64,000 nt of DNA, taken from the NCBI GenBank assembly GCA_029718625.1, contig CM056379.1, positions 69,496,670-69,560,669 of the forward strand, given 5' to 3'. The position numbers and the translations under genes were made by a program. Positions 33,259 through 43,349 of the stretch are shown piece after piece (within the stretch, counting starts at the first letter, position 1; each line of letters begins with the position of its first letter). The DNA is from Synaphobranchus kaupii (lineage: Eukaryota > Chordata > Actinopteri > Anguilliformes > Synaphobranchidae). A model generated the notes under the pieces. It was not told the origin of the DNA. It worked only from the letters and a program-made list of their open reading frames with translations, and made no database searches.

Positions 33259-35267
33259 TTAACCCCTTGGCGCAGATGGCAAATTTCACCTATTTAGGGG
33301 TGCTCTGTTTAAGGCTTTATAACTCCAGGTGTGAGCATCACATAAACTTGGTAAATGGCTTAAATGAAAGAAGACAGGTGTACCATTTACAATACAAACT
33401 TAGATTTGTTTATTTTCATAATTTAAGTCAAAATAAAGTGCCACAAATGCAAAGAAAAAATTTTTTTAAATAGTTTTTTTTTATTTTGCTGAGAGCTACA
33501 TAAGTGAAATCGGTAATATATATACATTTCCTGGATCATAAACTCCATGTCCACAAGTTTTGCAAAATCTGAGGATGATATGCAGAACTACTAAAGGTCT
33601 ATGATGCAAAATATAGCCGTGTATCCTGTTGTCCATTAGTGTCTCCAAATCTATCCAAATGGCTAAATTGTGCACTGCTGCAAATAAAAAAAATTTATGA
33701 AATATTTAACTACAAATCAACAGGTTGGGCTCATAAAACTCACTTGTGCATAATTTCCAAGTGAGAATTATATATTTTCAGCAGTATAGGGGGGTAGATA
33801 TCTATGGGTCCAAAACCCCTATGCAAAACATGTCATAAAATATTATATTATATTATACATTATAACGCATACACATTTGCTCCCTCTGGTGGCTTAAGAT
33901 AAAAAACATTGATATCACAGTGTTACATACACCTAAATATGTTGCCTAATCATTCACTCTTGTACCTCAATAAAACATCACTTGTCCCTGTACTCTACAG
34001 TATGTATACTTTTGTCCTGGGATTGCATTTTTCTGTATTCTTTTAATCTTTTAAGTTTTCCTATTCATAATAACTCCAAGGAAATTTTTACCTTAATCTA
34101 CCACATATCAGCGCAACAGTAAATTGGAATGAGCACTTGTCATGCCATAAGAGACTCGTATACATCATAGCCTATACTATGTATGATAACATGAACATAA
34201 AATAGTTTTCCACCATCTGTAAAATGCTGCCAAATATTCTATCTTCAATGAACATCGGTAGCCTAGTTCAAAAATACATTTAGCTAACGATTGCACTACA
34301 GTATGTGAAATGCACTCAAAATGCGAAAATAACAACAGGGCTATCAAACTTGGAAAGACAGTGCTCGAGTGGAAACACGAACGTACGTATGTAGCCAGCG
34401 AGACCAACGGTATTTTAGACGCAAAAATACTTACATATCGCAAAAGGGGAATTCCCCAGCATAATGCGTATTGTATATCGCTTGCGTAATACTAGACAGT
34501 TAAAACGAAAACTGCCGTTACGCTGGGCTGTAGTAAATTGCTCAAAGCACCCAAAAAGACTTGGCATATACCGTTGCGACGGTTATAATGTACTCTATTG
34601 GATAAAAAAGCCGACAATTAAACCAGAGTGAACTGTAATGCATGAGACAGGCTTACAGGGCATGGCGCTTATTACGCGGCGACGTTTCAGATAGTGTAAT
34701 AGCGGTATAAAGTGTTGTATATTTCTCAAACCGATTGTACCAGACAATAAATGACAACTGAATTTTGAAAGGAACATCTCGATGTGTAAAACCAATGGTA
34801 GGATTGTATATTTATTTCATATTTAGTAGCATATATTGCTAGTAGAATACATGGTAGAATGAGATAGTACTTTCACAGTTTATTTTGCATTTGAGTGAGC
34901 AGGGCTTTTCACGGCTTTTCTGGCATACGATCAGGCTATTGTTGGATTTATCTCGTTGCTATGACGTTATTCTAATTTTATATGATGAATAAATATATGT
35001 ATGAACTCAAACATAGACGCTATTGTCCACTATGTCACGCATAGGTAGGTATAGACTAGGTGGGGTTTGCTTGATAAATGGACTTGCTACAGGGAAATAG
35101 TGGCACTTAGAAACTACGTATTCGGCAGAAATCGTCACGAACCGTCTACCAATAAATTTAAAACACAGAGTTTGTGATTTCCAATCATAGTTCGGCTGCA
35201 GTAGCAACGAATGTCTGAGTTGAGCAAAAAGCTTCCGCCGGCGCCACCTTCTGCGCAAAGGTGTTAA
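33259..35267 (+). mobile_element. TTAA element (piggyBac-like), copy 3, with paralogous empty site
   Basis: TTAA at 33259-33262 and 35264-35267; ends CCCCTTGGCGCAGATGGC and, reverse-complemented, CACCTTTGCGCAGAAGG. The surrounding repeat reads GTAGCAAGTTGTACATCTCTGC without interruption at 30140-30165, and here is split as GTAGCAAG-TTAA...TTAA-ACATCTCTGC. This gives the element's exact borders and its 4-bp duplication. At 2.0 kb it is the best-preserved copy. The inside has only short ORFs. Confidence 0.85.
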
Positions 35268-35978
35268 ACATCTCTGCAAAGGAACTGTGATTTTTAGTGA
35301 TTTCTTTAATATTTCTTTATATTTGGAACTCTATAGCGCCACCACATGGATCGATTGGGATAAAACTGTAGATGTCTAGTCATAATGGTACTCTTAACAG
35401 ACCTACCAAGTTTCATAGCTTTCTGTCAAATAGTTTTGGAATTATTAGCATTTTTGTGATAAGCCACGCCCAGTGAAATTTCATTGGTTCGTCATTCGGC
35501 CATCTTTGAAAATATCAAAATTCTGAATATACCTTTTATGAGGCATGGTCTAAGGAGTGTGTTTCCCAAGTTTCATCTCAATTGGTCAAATTTTCTAGGA
35601 GGAGTAGCATTTTAAGCGTTTTACAAAAAATGCTAATTAGCAAAAAATCCAATATGGCGGACTTTATGGTCCTTGAGGCAGATTTGTTCAGAATGAGCAA
35701 ATGGACATGCCTACCAAATTTTGTGACTCTAGGTGAAACGGGACGTGGGCAGTGGGCGTGTCAATGTCAAAATTTTGTCACGTGCACTACAGCGCCACCA
35801 GGTGTTCAATCTGCGTCAAAATCCAGAGGATTCAAGAGTTTGGGAATCCAACAAGCCTGCCAAGTGTGGTGATTCTAGGACAAACCAGCTCACGGGAATT
35901 TTAGGTGAGAGAAAAAAAAAAAAAAAAGAATCTGAACAGATACAATAGGGTACCTGCAGCTTCGCTGCACGGTCCCCT

Positions 35979-36514
35979 CGCTGCAAGCAACGATTTCCGG
36001 GGACCGTGCGGCATTAGCGGCATTTGTCAAACGCAGAAACTAGTAGACAACTCTAGACAGGGTTGACCCAAAATTCAAATATTTGTTTCTAATCAGGTCT
36101 TTTGCCATTGCTGATGGTATCTTAACCCGATCTAGTAAGGGCTTGCGTATTAAGTCTTTTAAGTACAAGTGAAACAGTGAACAGTTAATACTGTTAAATT
36201 TCTTAACTTTTGCAATAAAAAGGTGTTTCTTAATGTTAAAACAACATTAAAAGAAGCATAGCATTTGCACAATAGTTTTGCCAAACATTAACTTAGCCAT
36301 TGGTATCAAGCTGGAATTGAACCGCTGACCACATACATGGAAAGCCAAGATTGTATCCACCAGGCCAAAGCAGGTTAACAGAAATGAGGAGGCCAAATAA
36401 GACTTGGTGTTGCGGTATCAGATTGTTTTGGCTTACTGACTTCATAATTCAAACAGATAACAGGTAATATTGTGAAATTTTACCTATATAAGCACTACGT
36501 GCTTGGACCCCTAA
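35979..36514 (+). mobile_element. Hairpin-ended repeat, tandem copy 3, internally deleted
   Basis: Follows copy 2 directly (CGCTGCAAGCAACGATTTCC, GGGGACCGTGCGG). After the type 1 tRNA-like sequence it jumps to a different 3' end: hairpin GCACTACGTGC, TTGGACCC, CTAA at 36511-36514. That end belongs to the subfamily of the 23210 repeat, so copy 3 appears chimeric. Confidence 0.55.
36302..36373 (-). other. tRNA-like sequence (head type 1)
   Basis: Minus strand TGGCCTGGTGGATACAATC and GGTTCAATTCCAGC; third copy of the type 1 head. Confidence 0.5.
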
Positions 36515-36589
36515 AAAATATGTATCTGTGCATGTGCCTGAAAAGAGTTCATTTGTTTGTTAGTTAAATATATAATGATTTTATGATAT

Positions 36590-37050
36590 ACAGCAGTGCA
36601 CAATTTAGCCATTTTGGATATATTTGGAGATACTAAGGGACAACAGGGTAGAGTGTACTGCCTATACCCTTATTGAAATAAAATATACTGCAGTATATTT
36701 TAAATATATTGTGATGATAATTTTGATATATTTTTGATATACTGCAGTATATTATTTTTCCATAAGGGTATTTTGCATCATAGATCTTTAGTAGTTCTGC
36801 ATATCACCCTCACACTTATGGACACGGAGCCTATGATCCGGGAAATGTATTTTACCTGTTTCACATGTGTAGCTCTCAGTATTTTATTGCAAGCTAAAGG
36901 TTCTTTGCATTTGTGCCACTTTATTTTGACATAAATTATGAAAATAAACTAACATAAGTTAGTATCATAAATGGTACAACTGTCTTGTCTCATTTAAGCC
37001 ATTTTTCAAGTTTCTGTGATGCACCTACTGTGAACACCTCCTACAATAAG
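36590..37050 (-). mobile_element. TTAA-element fragment, minus strand
   Basis: Reverse complement of family positions equivalent to about 120-480 of copy 1 (TGTCCATTAGTGTCTCC region, then CATTTGTGGCACTTTATTTT region). It is interrupted by a 102-bp MITE. It abuts the start of the old DNA element near 37060. Confidence 0.6.
36665..36770. mobile_element. 102-bp palindromic MITE with TA duplication
   Basis: The ends CCCTTATTG / CATAAGGG and inner ATATACTGCAGTATATT words are inverted copies, flanked by TA at 36665-36666 and 36769-36770. The host family reads CTGCCTATATTATGCACC (opposite strand of 10232-10256) without it, confirming a TA target. A second copy is at 51972-52073. Confidence 0.75.
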
Positions 37051-37069
37051 TGAGAATTGACCAATTTTG

Positions 37070-38930
37070 GCTTCGGCCAATTTTACCCATTTTGTACCAG
37101 TCTGTTTAAAGCTTTATAACTCCAGATATCAATGTAACACAAACACCAATAATGGCTTAAATGAAAGAAGACCCTGGTACCATTTATTATCATGCCTTAA
37201 ATTAAAAGATTTTCACAGATAAAAATTATGGGCAGTGAATGCACAACCCCCGGTGAAAAACAAAGTTCCACCACTCTAGTTTACAGTGAACACCTGAGAG
37301 TAAAATATGTGAATAAGGTTAAACTTCACACTTTCTGGTTTGCAAACCTCCTGTCTGCATGTGTACAAAATATGAAAGTGATATGTATTACTGCTCAAAT
37401 CCGATGAGGCAATTTGATACCTTGGTGTCCAAAAATCTACCCAAAATTGATAATTGTGCATCACAGTAATTCAGGAGATAATCAAAGTTTTTCAACAGAT
37501 AAACTCTTTTGACTCGTTGGAAATATATGTGCATCTATATCATTAGATAATTTCCAACTTTTGCAAAAGTTTAGGGGAATGGTTATAGATGTCCAAAAAC
37601 CTACCGAAACCCATGGAAACATATGCAAAGTATCCAAGCTATTCAATGCTATCCACGCTATCCAAAGCTATCCAAACATGAACTTTAGTGTCCATTTCAA
37701 GCATATTATTATGTCCTATGAGGAGGCAATTAATGAGGGGAATGACCCTTAGATAATCCATTTCTTTGTCTCAGTTTAGTTTCCAGTGCCAAAAAATGTC
37801 CAACACAGCCCGTTCTCGTCATAAAAGGAAAATTTATTTTACCAACCAGTCAGATTAACAATGTATGAGAACATGCAATTTACAGCATCATATGAATTAC
37901 TGCAACTATTACTATTACAACTACTATAATTATCTCCTATATAAACATATGCCAGCCCATGGATTACTGTACGGGACAACTAGCTGACGTGTCATCCATT
38001 TATGTCCCTATATTAGCTATGCTGTTTCACCCAATGTAATGAATGGCTAGGCCACACATGAAAGCTTCTACTATAGTGTAGTCTAGCATAAATTCCCAGT
38101 AGAGTTACAGTCTAGCCATAATATATTGACAGCTCACCAGCACTGTCATTACTTATGGTACACAAATCCAAGTCACCTCAGGCAGGGACTCCTCATACTT
38201 TATCATTGAGCCTTATGCAGGCTTAGCTTATAGCCAATACCTAATACGTTGCTAGCTAACTAAGCTAAATTTAACCAGAATAAGAGAGACTACAGGTCCT
38301 TTCATTCTGAATTCAGCACCACTAATGTAAAACTTTGTGACATGATAAACAATAATAACACAAGCTAGCTAGCCTTTCTGTCTCTAGCTAGCTATTATGA
38401 ATACAACACCATAAAACACACATGCACACCTTGTACACAAAGAAACACTTAGCTATGGAATCCATGCTGCCTGCTTCAGATGAAGAGTCATGGATCTATG
38501 ATCATAAATTATCATAAATGTCCTCATCTGAATCCAGAGGACGACTACAGCATCCAGCAGTTTCAAGCACTGAAAATCTTTTTGTCACTTCACCATTGTA
38601 CAACCAAAATGATTTATTCACTACGCGATGCGTATGCGCTCTTTTTGGATATTAAGGCTGTCAATAAATTACAATTAATTCCAAGACATTACTACTCCCA
38701 ATTAGAGATTTCACCCATACTGAACACCACATATAGGCAGAAAAGGCAGAAAATAACTACATAATCTCAGAAAGGACGTATCTGGCTTTAATAATGCAGG
38801 TAAGGTTATGACTTTATTCCATACTTTATGAGAGATTTTCATAGCAGAAGGAAATTATGTGATAATGACAGAAATTCACTCTAAGTTAGCAGGCAAAATA
38901 ACAGTTTAACTTACCTACTGTATATATATA
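37070..38930 (+). mobile_element. Old DNA element, paralogue of 5640-7936
   Basis: Starts with text parallel to the TTAA family's left end (TTTAAAGCTTTATAACTCCAG, AATGGCTTAAATGAAAGAAG) but diverged. It then contains the collinear blocks listed for 5640-7936 in the opposite orientation. On the minus strand near 38540 one frame reads CSRPLDSDEDIYDN. No long frame is open. It could be a decayed autonomous relative of the TTAA family; this is inference. Confidence 0.5.
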
Positions 38931-38942
38931 TATATATATATA
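38919..38942 (+). repeat. (TA)n microsatellite
   Basis: TATATATATATATATATATA at the outer end of the old DNA element. Confidence 0.9.
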
Positions 38943-39934
38943 AACTCTTACATGGGATGCCAGAAATATAGGCAATGACTATGGAATAATGAGGTTTACC
39001 CTTATTATTCTTAAATTAGGTTAAAATTAAATCAGTCTCATTTGATTATTATGGATTATAATTACTACTACTTCAATTTACCATCAAAGCACCAATAACT
39101 AATAATTCATGAGGGTTGAAGGTATTACGTTCTAATGATTAGGTTTGACTCAGCTCTCGTGTTCATATGACATCAAAACAGACACCAGGTTTAACAAAAA
39201 TAGATTTATTAAACAAGGAAAAACATGAATATTACATTCTACCAAATAGACATATTGTGTTGTGTGCGTATTGTAGCATTTGTGTGCGTGTATGCACATA
39301 TGTGTGTGTATGTGTCGGTGTGTAGGCCTATGCCACGTGTGCGTTCAGGGAACAAAGGAATCACGTGTCGCAGCACGATGGTGGTTATTGATCTCAAATC
39401 TGACGTTACTACAAATAAGTTCACACACTTCTTTCAGGAAATAACGTATTTATCTACAGTAAGTTGAATTGAGACCATATCACGCGAATGTTAGTACGTG
39501 TTAAAGAAAAGAGGAGCAAACCATGAGGCTTGCTTTGGTTAGTTAACACTACTACCAGATTAGCAATGAAACGGTAGGCCAGCGCAACACGTTTATACAG
39601 CTATTATCGCACAAAGTCGAGATGCAATCAAATTACCGATAAACAGTTCAGACTAAAATCCTAAACTATGCCTGGGATGTTTGATCAGTCTTACTGAAGT
39701 CCGCGGTGAGTCGATTTCAGCTGGCTTGTCCGTGAGGGATGGTCAGGGCGTCTCCTTTGTCTTTCATGCATCCGCTCGCTCGCTACTGAGCATTTTTAGT
39801 TGTAACGTTTTATTAATTTTATAGTTTTATAAGTATATTTGTTTTATCTGCATTATTTATTGTTTTTATAGTTTTAGGTTTATAGTTTTAAAGTTTTAGT
39901 GTCTTTAGTGTTTTTTCTCTTTCGCTCTCAATTC

Positions 39935-40755
39935 ATGGCGGCACCTATCCCCATGGCTCAATGCTCTCGCTGTGTGGCATTGAGCCAGAAAATCACAGAG
40001 CTGGAAGGTAGAATTAAAACGTTACGCCAGATAAAGGAAGGAGAAGACTTACTTGACTCCCTTTTAGTCTCCCAATGCACCGGTGCTGTGGCCAATAATT
40101 CCACCACTGGCCTTCCGTGGAGCGAGTCTGGAGCTGGACCTAAATCCATGTTTTGCTCCACTCCTGCTGCCACTGAGCCATGGATATCGGTAACAGGACG
40201 TAGGGGACGACGCTCCTCGCGCCACCTCGAGCGGGAGCCCCTGCTGAGGCTGGATAATAAATACAGCGTCCTGGAGGAATCTCCCACCCCAGCGAGTGCT
40301 ACTGTTGCGGGTTCTGGGATGTCGATGCTGGAATCACCTCACGACAGGCTCTCGGTTCCAACTGTGGTGCCACTGTCCTCCACGCCGGATACCCCGACGG
40401 ATGCCATACCGGGGATCCCCTAGAGTGACATCTCCCTGGAAAGCTCCGTGGACTTGGAGACAGACTTTAAAAATCTCATCAACACTATCCTGGAAACTGG
40501 CAAGCAATGTGTCATTTCTGGTCCCATTCCTTCAATTTGTTTTGGCGACGTTAAATTTAGCCGGATCCGTCAACTGCACATCTGGCTAAAGGGATATTGC
40601 AACTGAGTATTCCTTTTGCTGATAACTTTGCAAGTTACTGGAGGAGGAAATACTTATTCAGACGAGATGGCCGACATCTGAGCAGAGCTGGCTCTAGCCT
40701 TTTAATAGCCAACATTGATTTAGCTATGCAATCTCTCCTCACTCAAAATAAGTGA
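39935..40755 (+). pseudogene. LINE ORF1 with SGNH/esterase-like C-terminus, broken
   Basis: Starts at ATG 39935 (MAAPIPMAQC), chosen over an upstream in-frame codon because the ATG-led protein begins like known fish LINE ORF1 proteins. A short coiled-coil-like stretch (LSQKITELEGRIKTLRQ) is followed by a linker rich in S and P. A TAG at 40421 interrupts the frame, which then continues with VISGPIPSICFGDVKFSRIR, the conserved SGPIP block. After a second break it ends with FRRDGRHLSRAGSSLL, carrying the DxxH of SGNH hydrolases, and a stop at 40753. Such ORF1 proteins bind RNA and carry an esterase domain of uncertain role. Confidence 0.75.
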
Positions 40756-41049
40756 TGTCTGGTGAGTCTGATGCTAATTGATTTTAAACACAGCTGTAAT
40801 CATTTTACACCAGTTGCATGTAATTCTTTTGTTTCTAGTTATAACACAGCTGTCAGTGAGTTAATGGCACGGGCTTTCACCTTTTTAAGTCCCTGTGTTA
40901 CTGCCATCCTACCTGTTTTTAATTGTTATCGACTACTTCGACAGAAATATAGACCCAATAGTTGTTCACTGTTAAACCTCAAACAAATCAATCTTCTGCC
41001 CCTTGTTAGAAAGTCTCAAGCATCGGACTCTGAATCTGAAACTGACATC

Positions 41050-41310
41050 ACTGATATTCAAATGCCGCAAGATTTTAAAACTCGGCATGGGCTAGGAACT
41101 TTACATTGAAACGTACGGAGTCTAGTTCCGAAAATAGACTTCATTAATGTATTGATTAATGAATCCTCTCCTGACATTTTTATCCTGACAGAGTCTTGGC
41201 TTTCAAAAAAATATTGGACTCTGATATTTACATACATGGATACAATATTTTCTGGTGTGATCATAAAAGTAAAGGAGGCGGAGTATTTACGTTAAAGAAT
41301 GTTTTGTTTC
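41050..41310 (+). pseudogene. LINE endonuclease, N-terminal fragment
   Basis: Reads NVRSLVPKIDFINVLINESS, then PDIFILTESWLS, then DSDIYIHGYNIFWCDHKSKG with GGGVFTLKN. These are the first strands of an EEP endonuclease, including the TESW block. A TGA precedes the domain near 41107 and a frameshift lies near 41212. It is cut off before the GDFN and SDH motifs. Confidence 0.75.
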
Positions 41311-41568
41311 CCATGAAATCACTTCCGCATTTCGATATTGTCTTTGCTATGTTGACAACGAAGTCTGTAAGGTTTAAGATTTGGTCGCTGCATTTCTGGT
41401 TCGTATGAATAGGAAACGCAGCAAGTCCGGTTTAGAGTTAGGAGAAAGATTTATTTTAGTCTTTTCCTTTCCTTTCTCTCTTTATCCTTTGTACTCTTCT
41501 GCCAGTTACCTTTTTGTTCAGAAAATCCTTCAGAAATCCTTGTCGGTCGCATTTGGTTCTCTGAACCC

Positions 41569-43312
41569 AACACCTCCCTAATCTGTGGCCATGTTCCTGC
41601 TGCCTTTAAAACTGCCCGTGTAACCCCACTCCTTAAAAAACCTAGCTTAGATCCCGCTGATGTCAGGAACTACCGTCCTGTATCTCTCTTGCCCTTCGTG
41701 TCCAAAACAATTGAACGTGCTGTCCTTAACCAACTGTCTGTTTTTCTCCACCAGAACAACCTGCTTGACCCGCATCAGTCTGGCTTCAGAACCGGCCATT
41801 CCACCGAAACTGCTCTCCTGGCTGTGACTGAGGCACTCGCCACTGCTAGAGCCTCCTCCCTCTCCTCTGTTCTGATTCTCCTTGACCTGTCTGCGGCATT
41901 CGACACGGTCAACCACAAACTCCTGATCTCCACACTCGCTGAGATGGGCATTTCTGGAACTGCCCTCTCTTGGTTTGTATCGTATCTCACTGATAGATCC
42001 TACCAAGTCTCCTGGAAGGGTTCCGTCTCTGCTCCCCGTCCCCTGTCTACAGGAGTCCCGCAGGGATCTGTACTGGGTCCTCTGCTGTTCTCTATGTATA
42101 CTAAGTCTCTTGGCTCAGTAATCCATTCACATGGCTTCTCATACCATAGCTATGCTGACGATACTCAACTCTTCCTCTCTTTCCCTCCCTCTACCCCACA
42201 GGTTAAGGAGAGGATATCTGCTTGTCTGACTGACATCTCTGAGTGGATGGCTACCCATCACCTGAAGCTCAACCTTGACAAGACAGAGCTCCTCTTCATG
42301 CCGTACAAGACCTCCCCACTACATGACCTCTCCATCACCGTTGATGGGACCGTGGTGGCTGCCTCCCGCTCTGCAAGGAACCTGGGGGTGGTCCTGGACG
42401 ACCGGCTGGACTTCAAAGAGCACATCAGGGCGACGGCACGGTCCTGCAGGTTCCTCCTGTACAACATCAGGAGGATTCGACCGTACCTGACCACCTACTC
42501 CACCCAGCTTCTTGTCCAGACCATGGTCACCTCACGCCTGGACTACTGCGACTCCCTGCTCGCAAGCCTACCGGCCTGCGCCATTCTGCCTCTTCAACTC
42601 ATCCAGAATGCAGCTGCCCGGCTTGTGTTCAACCTCCCGAAATTTTCCCACGTAACCCCCCTGCTGAGGTCTCTCCACTGGCTGCCAGTTGCAGCCAGGA
42701 TCAGGTTCAAAGTTCTGACCCTGGCCTACACTGCAGCCAATAGGACAGGCCCCGCCTACCTGCAGGACTTAATCCAGAACTATGTTCCTGCTCGACCACT
42801 TCGCTCTTCTACAGCAGGGCGACTGGCACTTCCCCCCCTCCGTGTCAAAGGCTCTCGCTTGTCCCGACTGCGGAGTTTTTCCACATTAGCACCTCAGTGG
42901 TGGAATGAACTTCCCATTCCCCTACGTTCTACTCCAACCCTGCCTGCATTCCGTCGAGGCCTGAAGACACACCTCTTCAGACTCCACCTTGACTGATATC
43001 CTCACCTAGGAATATCAGTTCCCTGTTCCCTGTGTTTTCCTGTCTGTTTATTATAGTTTATAATAGTATTTGGAATGGTTTATAATAGCATAGTTTATAA
43101 TAGCATTTGGAATGGAAGTGTGGTGTTGCTGATTTGCCCACAGCTTACTGTGAACTACAGTCAACGTTCATTGCTAGGGATAGCTGCTACATTATGCAAA
43201 GGATGTGCTTTGCCTCGTCTGTTCTGTAATGATGATGATGTCTCTGTACGCACTTACTGTACGTCGCTTTGGATAAAAGCGTCTGCTAAATAAATGTAAT
43301 GTAATGTAATGT
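41569..43312 (+). mobile_element. L2-clade LINE, 5'-truncated, in the gypsy 5' LTR
   Basis: Contains the reverse-transcriptase ORF, a 300-bp 3' untranslated region and the tail GGATAAAAGCGTCTGCTAAA plus (TGTAA)n. The 5-bp duplication AACCC flanks it. The tail region includes a short local duplication (AGTTTATAATAGTATTTGG / AGTTTATAATAGCATTTGG). It is nearly identical to the fragment at 7150-7707. Confidence 0.85.
41572..42996 (+). CDS. L2 reverse transcriptase, open frame of about 475 codons, N-terminally truncated
   Basis: The frame is open from the truncation point to the natural stop at 42996. Blocks in order: HVPAAFKTARVTPLLKKPSL, NYRPVSLLPFVSKTIERAV, SGFRTGHSTETALLAV, LDLSAAFDTVNH, GVPQGSVLGPLLFS, catalytic SYADDTQLFLSF, LNLDKTELL, RNLGVVLDDRLDF, and the C-terminal LHWLPVAARIRFK with WWNELPIP and THLFRLHLD. 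The endonuclease is lost to truncation. The protein would be a polymerase fragment without a start codon of its own; no promoter is evident. Lack of stops over 1.4 kb indicates a recent insertion. Confidence 0.85.
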   Translation, partial: TSLICGHVPAAFKTARVTPLLKKPSLDPADVRNYRPVSLLPFVSKTIERAVLNQLSVFLHQNNLLDPHQSGFRTGHSTETALLAVTEALATARASSLSSVLILLDLSAAFDTVNHKLLISTLAEMGISGTALSWFVSYLTDRSYQVSWKGSVSAPRPLSTGVPQGSVLGPLLFSMYTKSLGSVIHSHGFSYHSYADDTQLFLSFPPSTPQVKERISACLTDISEWMATHHLKLNLDKTELLFMPYKTSPLHDLSITVDGTVVAASRSARNLGVVLDDRLDFKEHIRATARSCRFLLYNIRRIRPYLTTYSTQLLVQTMVTSRLDYCDSLLASLPACAILPLQLIQNAAARLVFNLPKFSHVTPLLRSLHWLPVAARIRFKVLTLAYTAANRTGPAYLQDLIQNYVPARPLRSSTAGRLALPPLRVKGSRLSRLRSFSTLAPQWWNELPIPLRSTPTLPAFRRGLKTHLFRLHLD

Positions 43313-43349
43313 AACCCTACACTCCCCCTTACAGAATATTGAAGTAATA

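Larger units (their letters stand above)
30880..35978 (+). mobile_element. Hairpin-ended non-coding repeat, tandem copy 2 (interrupted)
   Basis: Starts ATAGCTGCAAGCAGCGATTC with CGGGGACCGAGC only 20 bp after copy 1 ends, and ends with hairpin TGCAGCTTCGCTGCA, CGGTCCC, CT. It repeats the whole order of copy 1: tRNA-like types 1 and 2, then monomers anchored at about 31635, 32108, 32585 and 35331. A TTAA element at 33259-35267 splits the last part. Copy 1 shows the uninterrupted site at 30140-30160. Confidence 0.65.
39775..41322 (+). mobile_element. LINE 5' half (L2/CR1-like) with SGNH-type ORF1
   Basis: A leader of TTTTATAGTTTTA-type repeats (39800-39895), a broken ORF1 and the beginning of an endonuclease. 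It stops abruptly where the gypsy LTR begins at 41323. The reverse transcriptase is missing, so the LTR insertion or a deletion removed it. Confidence 0.65.
41323..43333 (+). repeat. 5' LTR remnant, interrupted by an L2
   Basis: 41323-41568 plus 43313-43333 match the 3' LTR (TTCCGCATTTCGATATTG start; CCTACACTCCCCCTTACA end). The first part of the LTR is missing, and a segment of roughly 300 bp present in the 3' LTR is absent after TTTGTTCAG at 41522. The L2 is flanked by AACCC (41564-41568, 43313-43317). Confidence 0.75.

Noticed and set aside
28487..35331. CRISPR-like or satellite array
   Set aside because: The repeated units are about 480-500 bp, diverged, and belong to interspersed elements; there are no short direct repeats with spacers.
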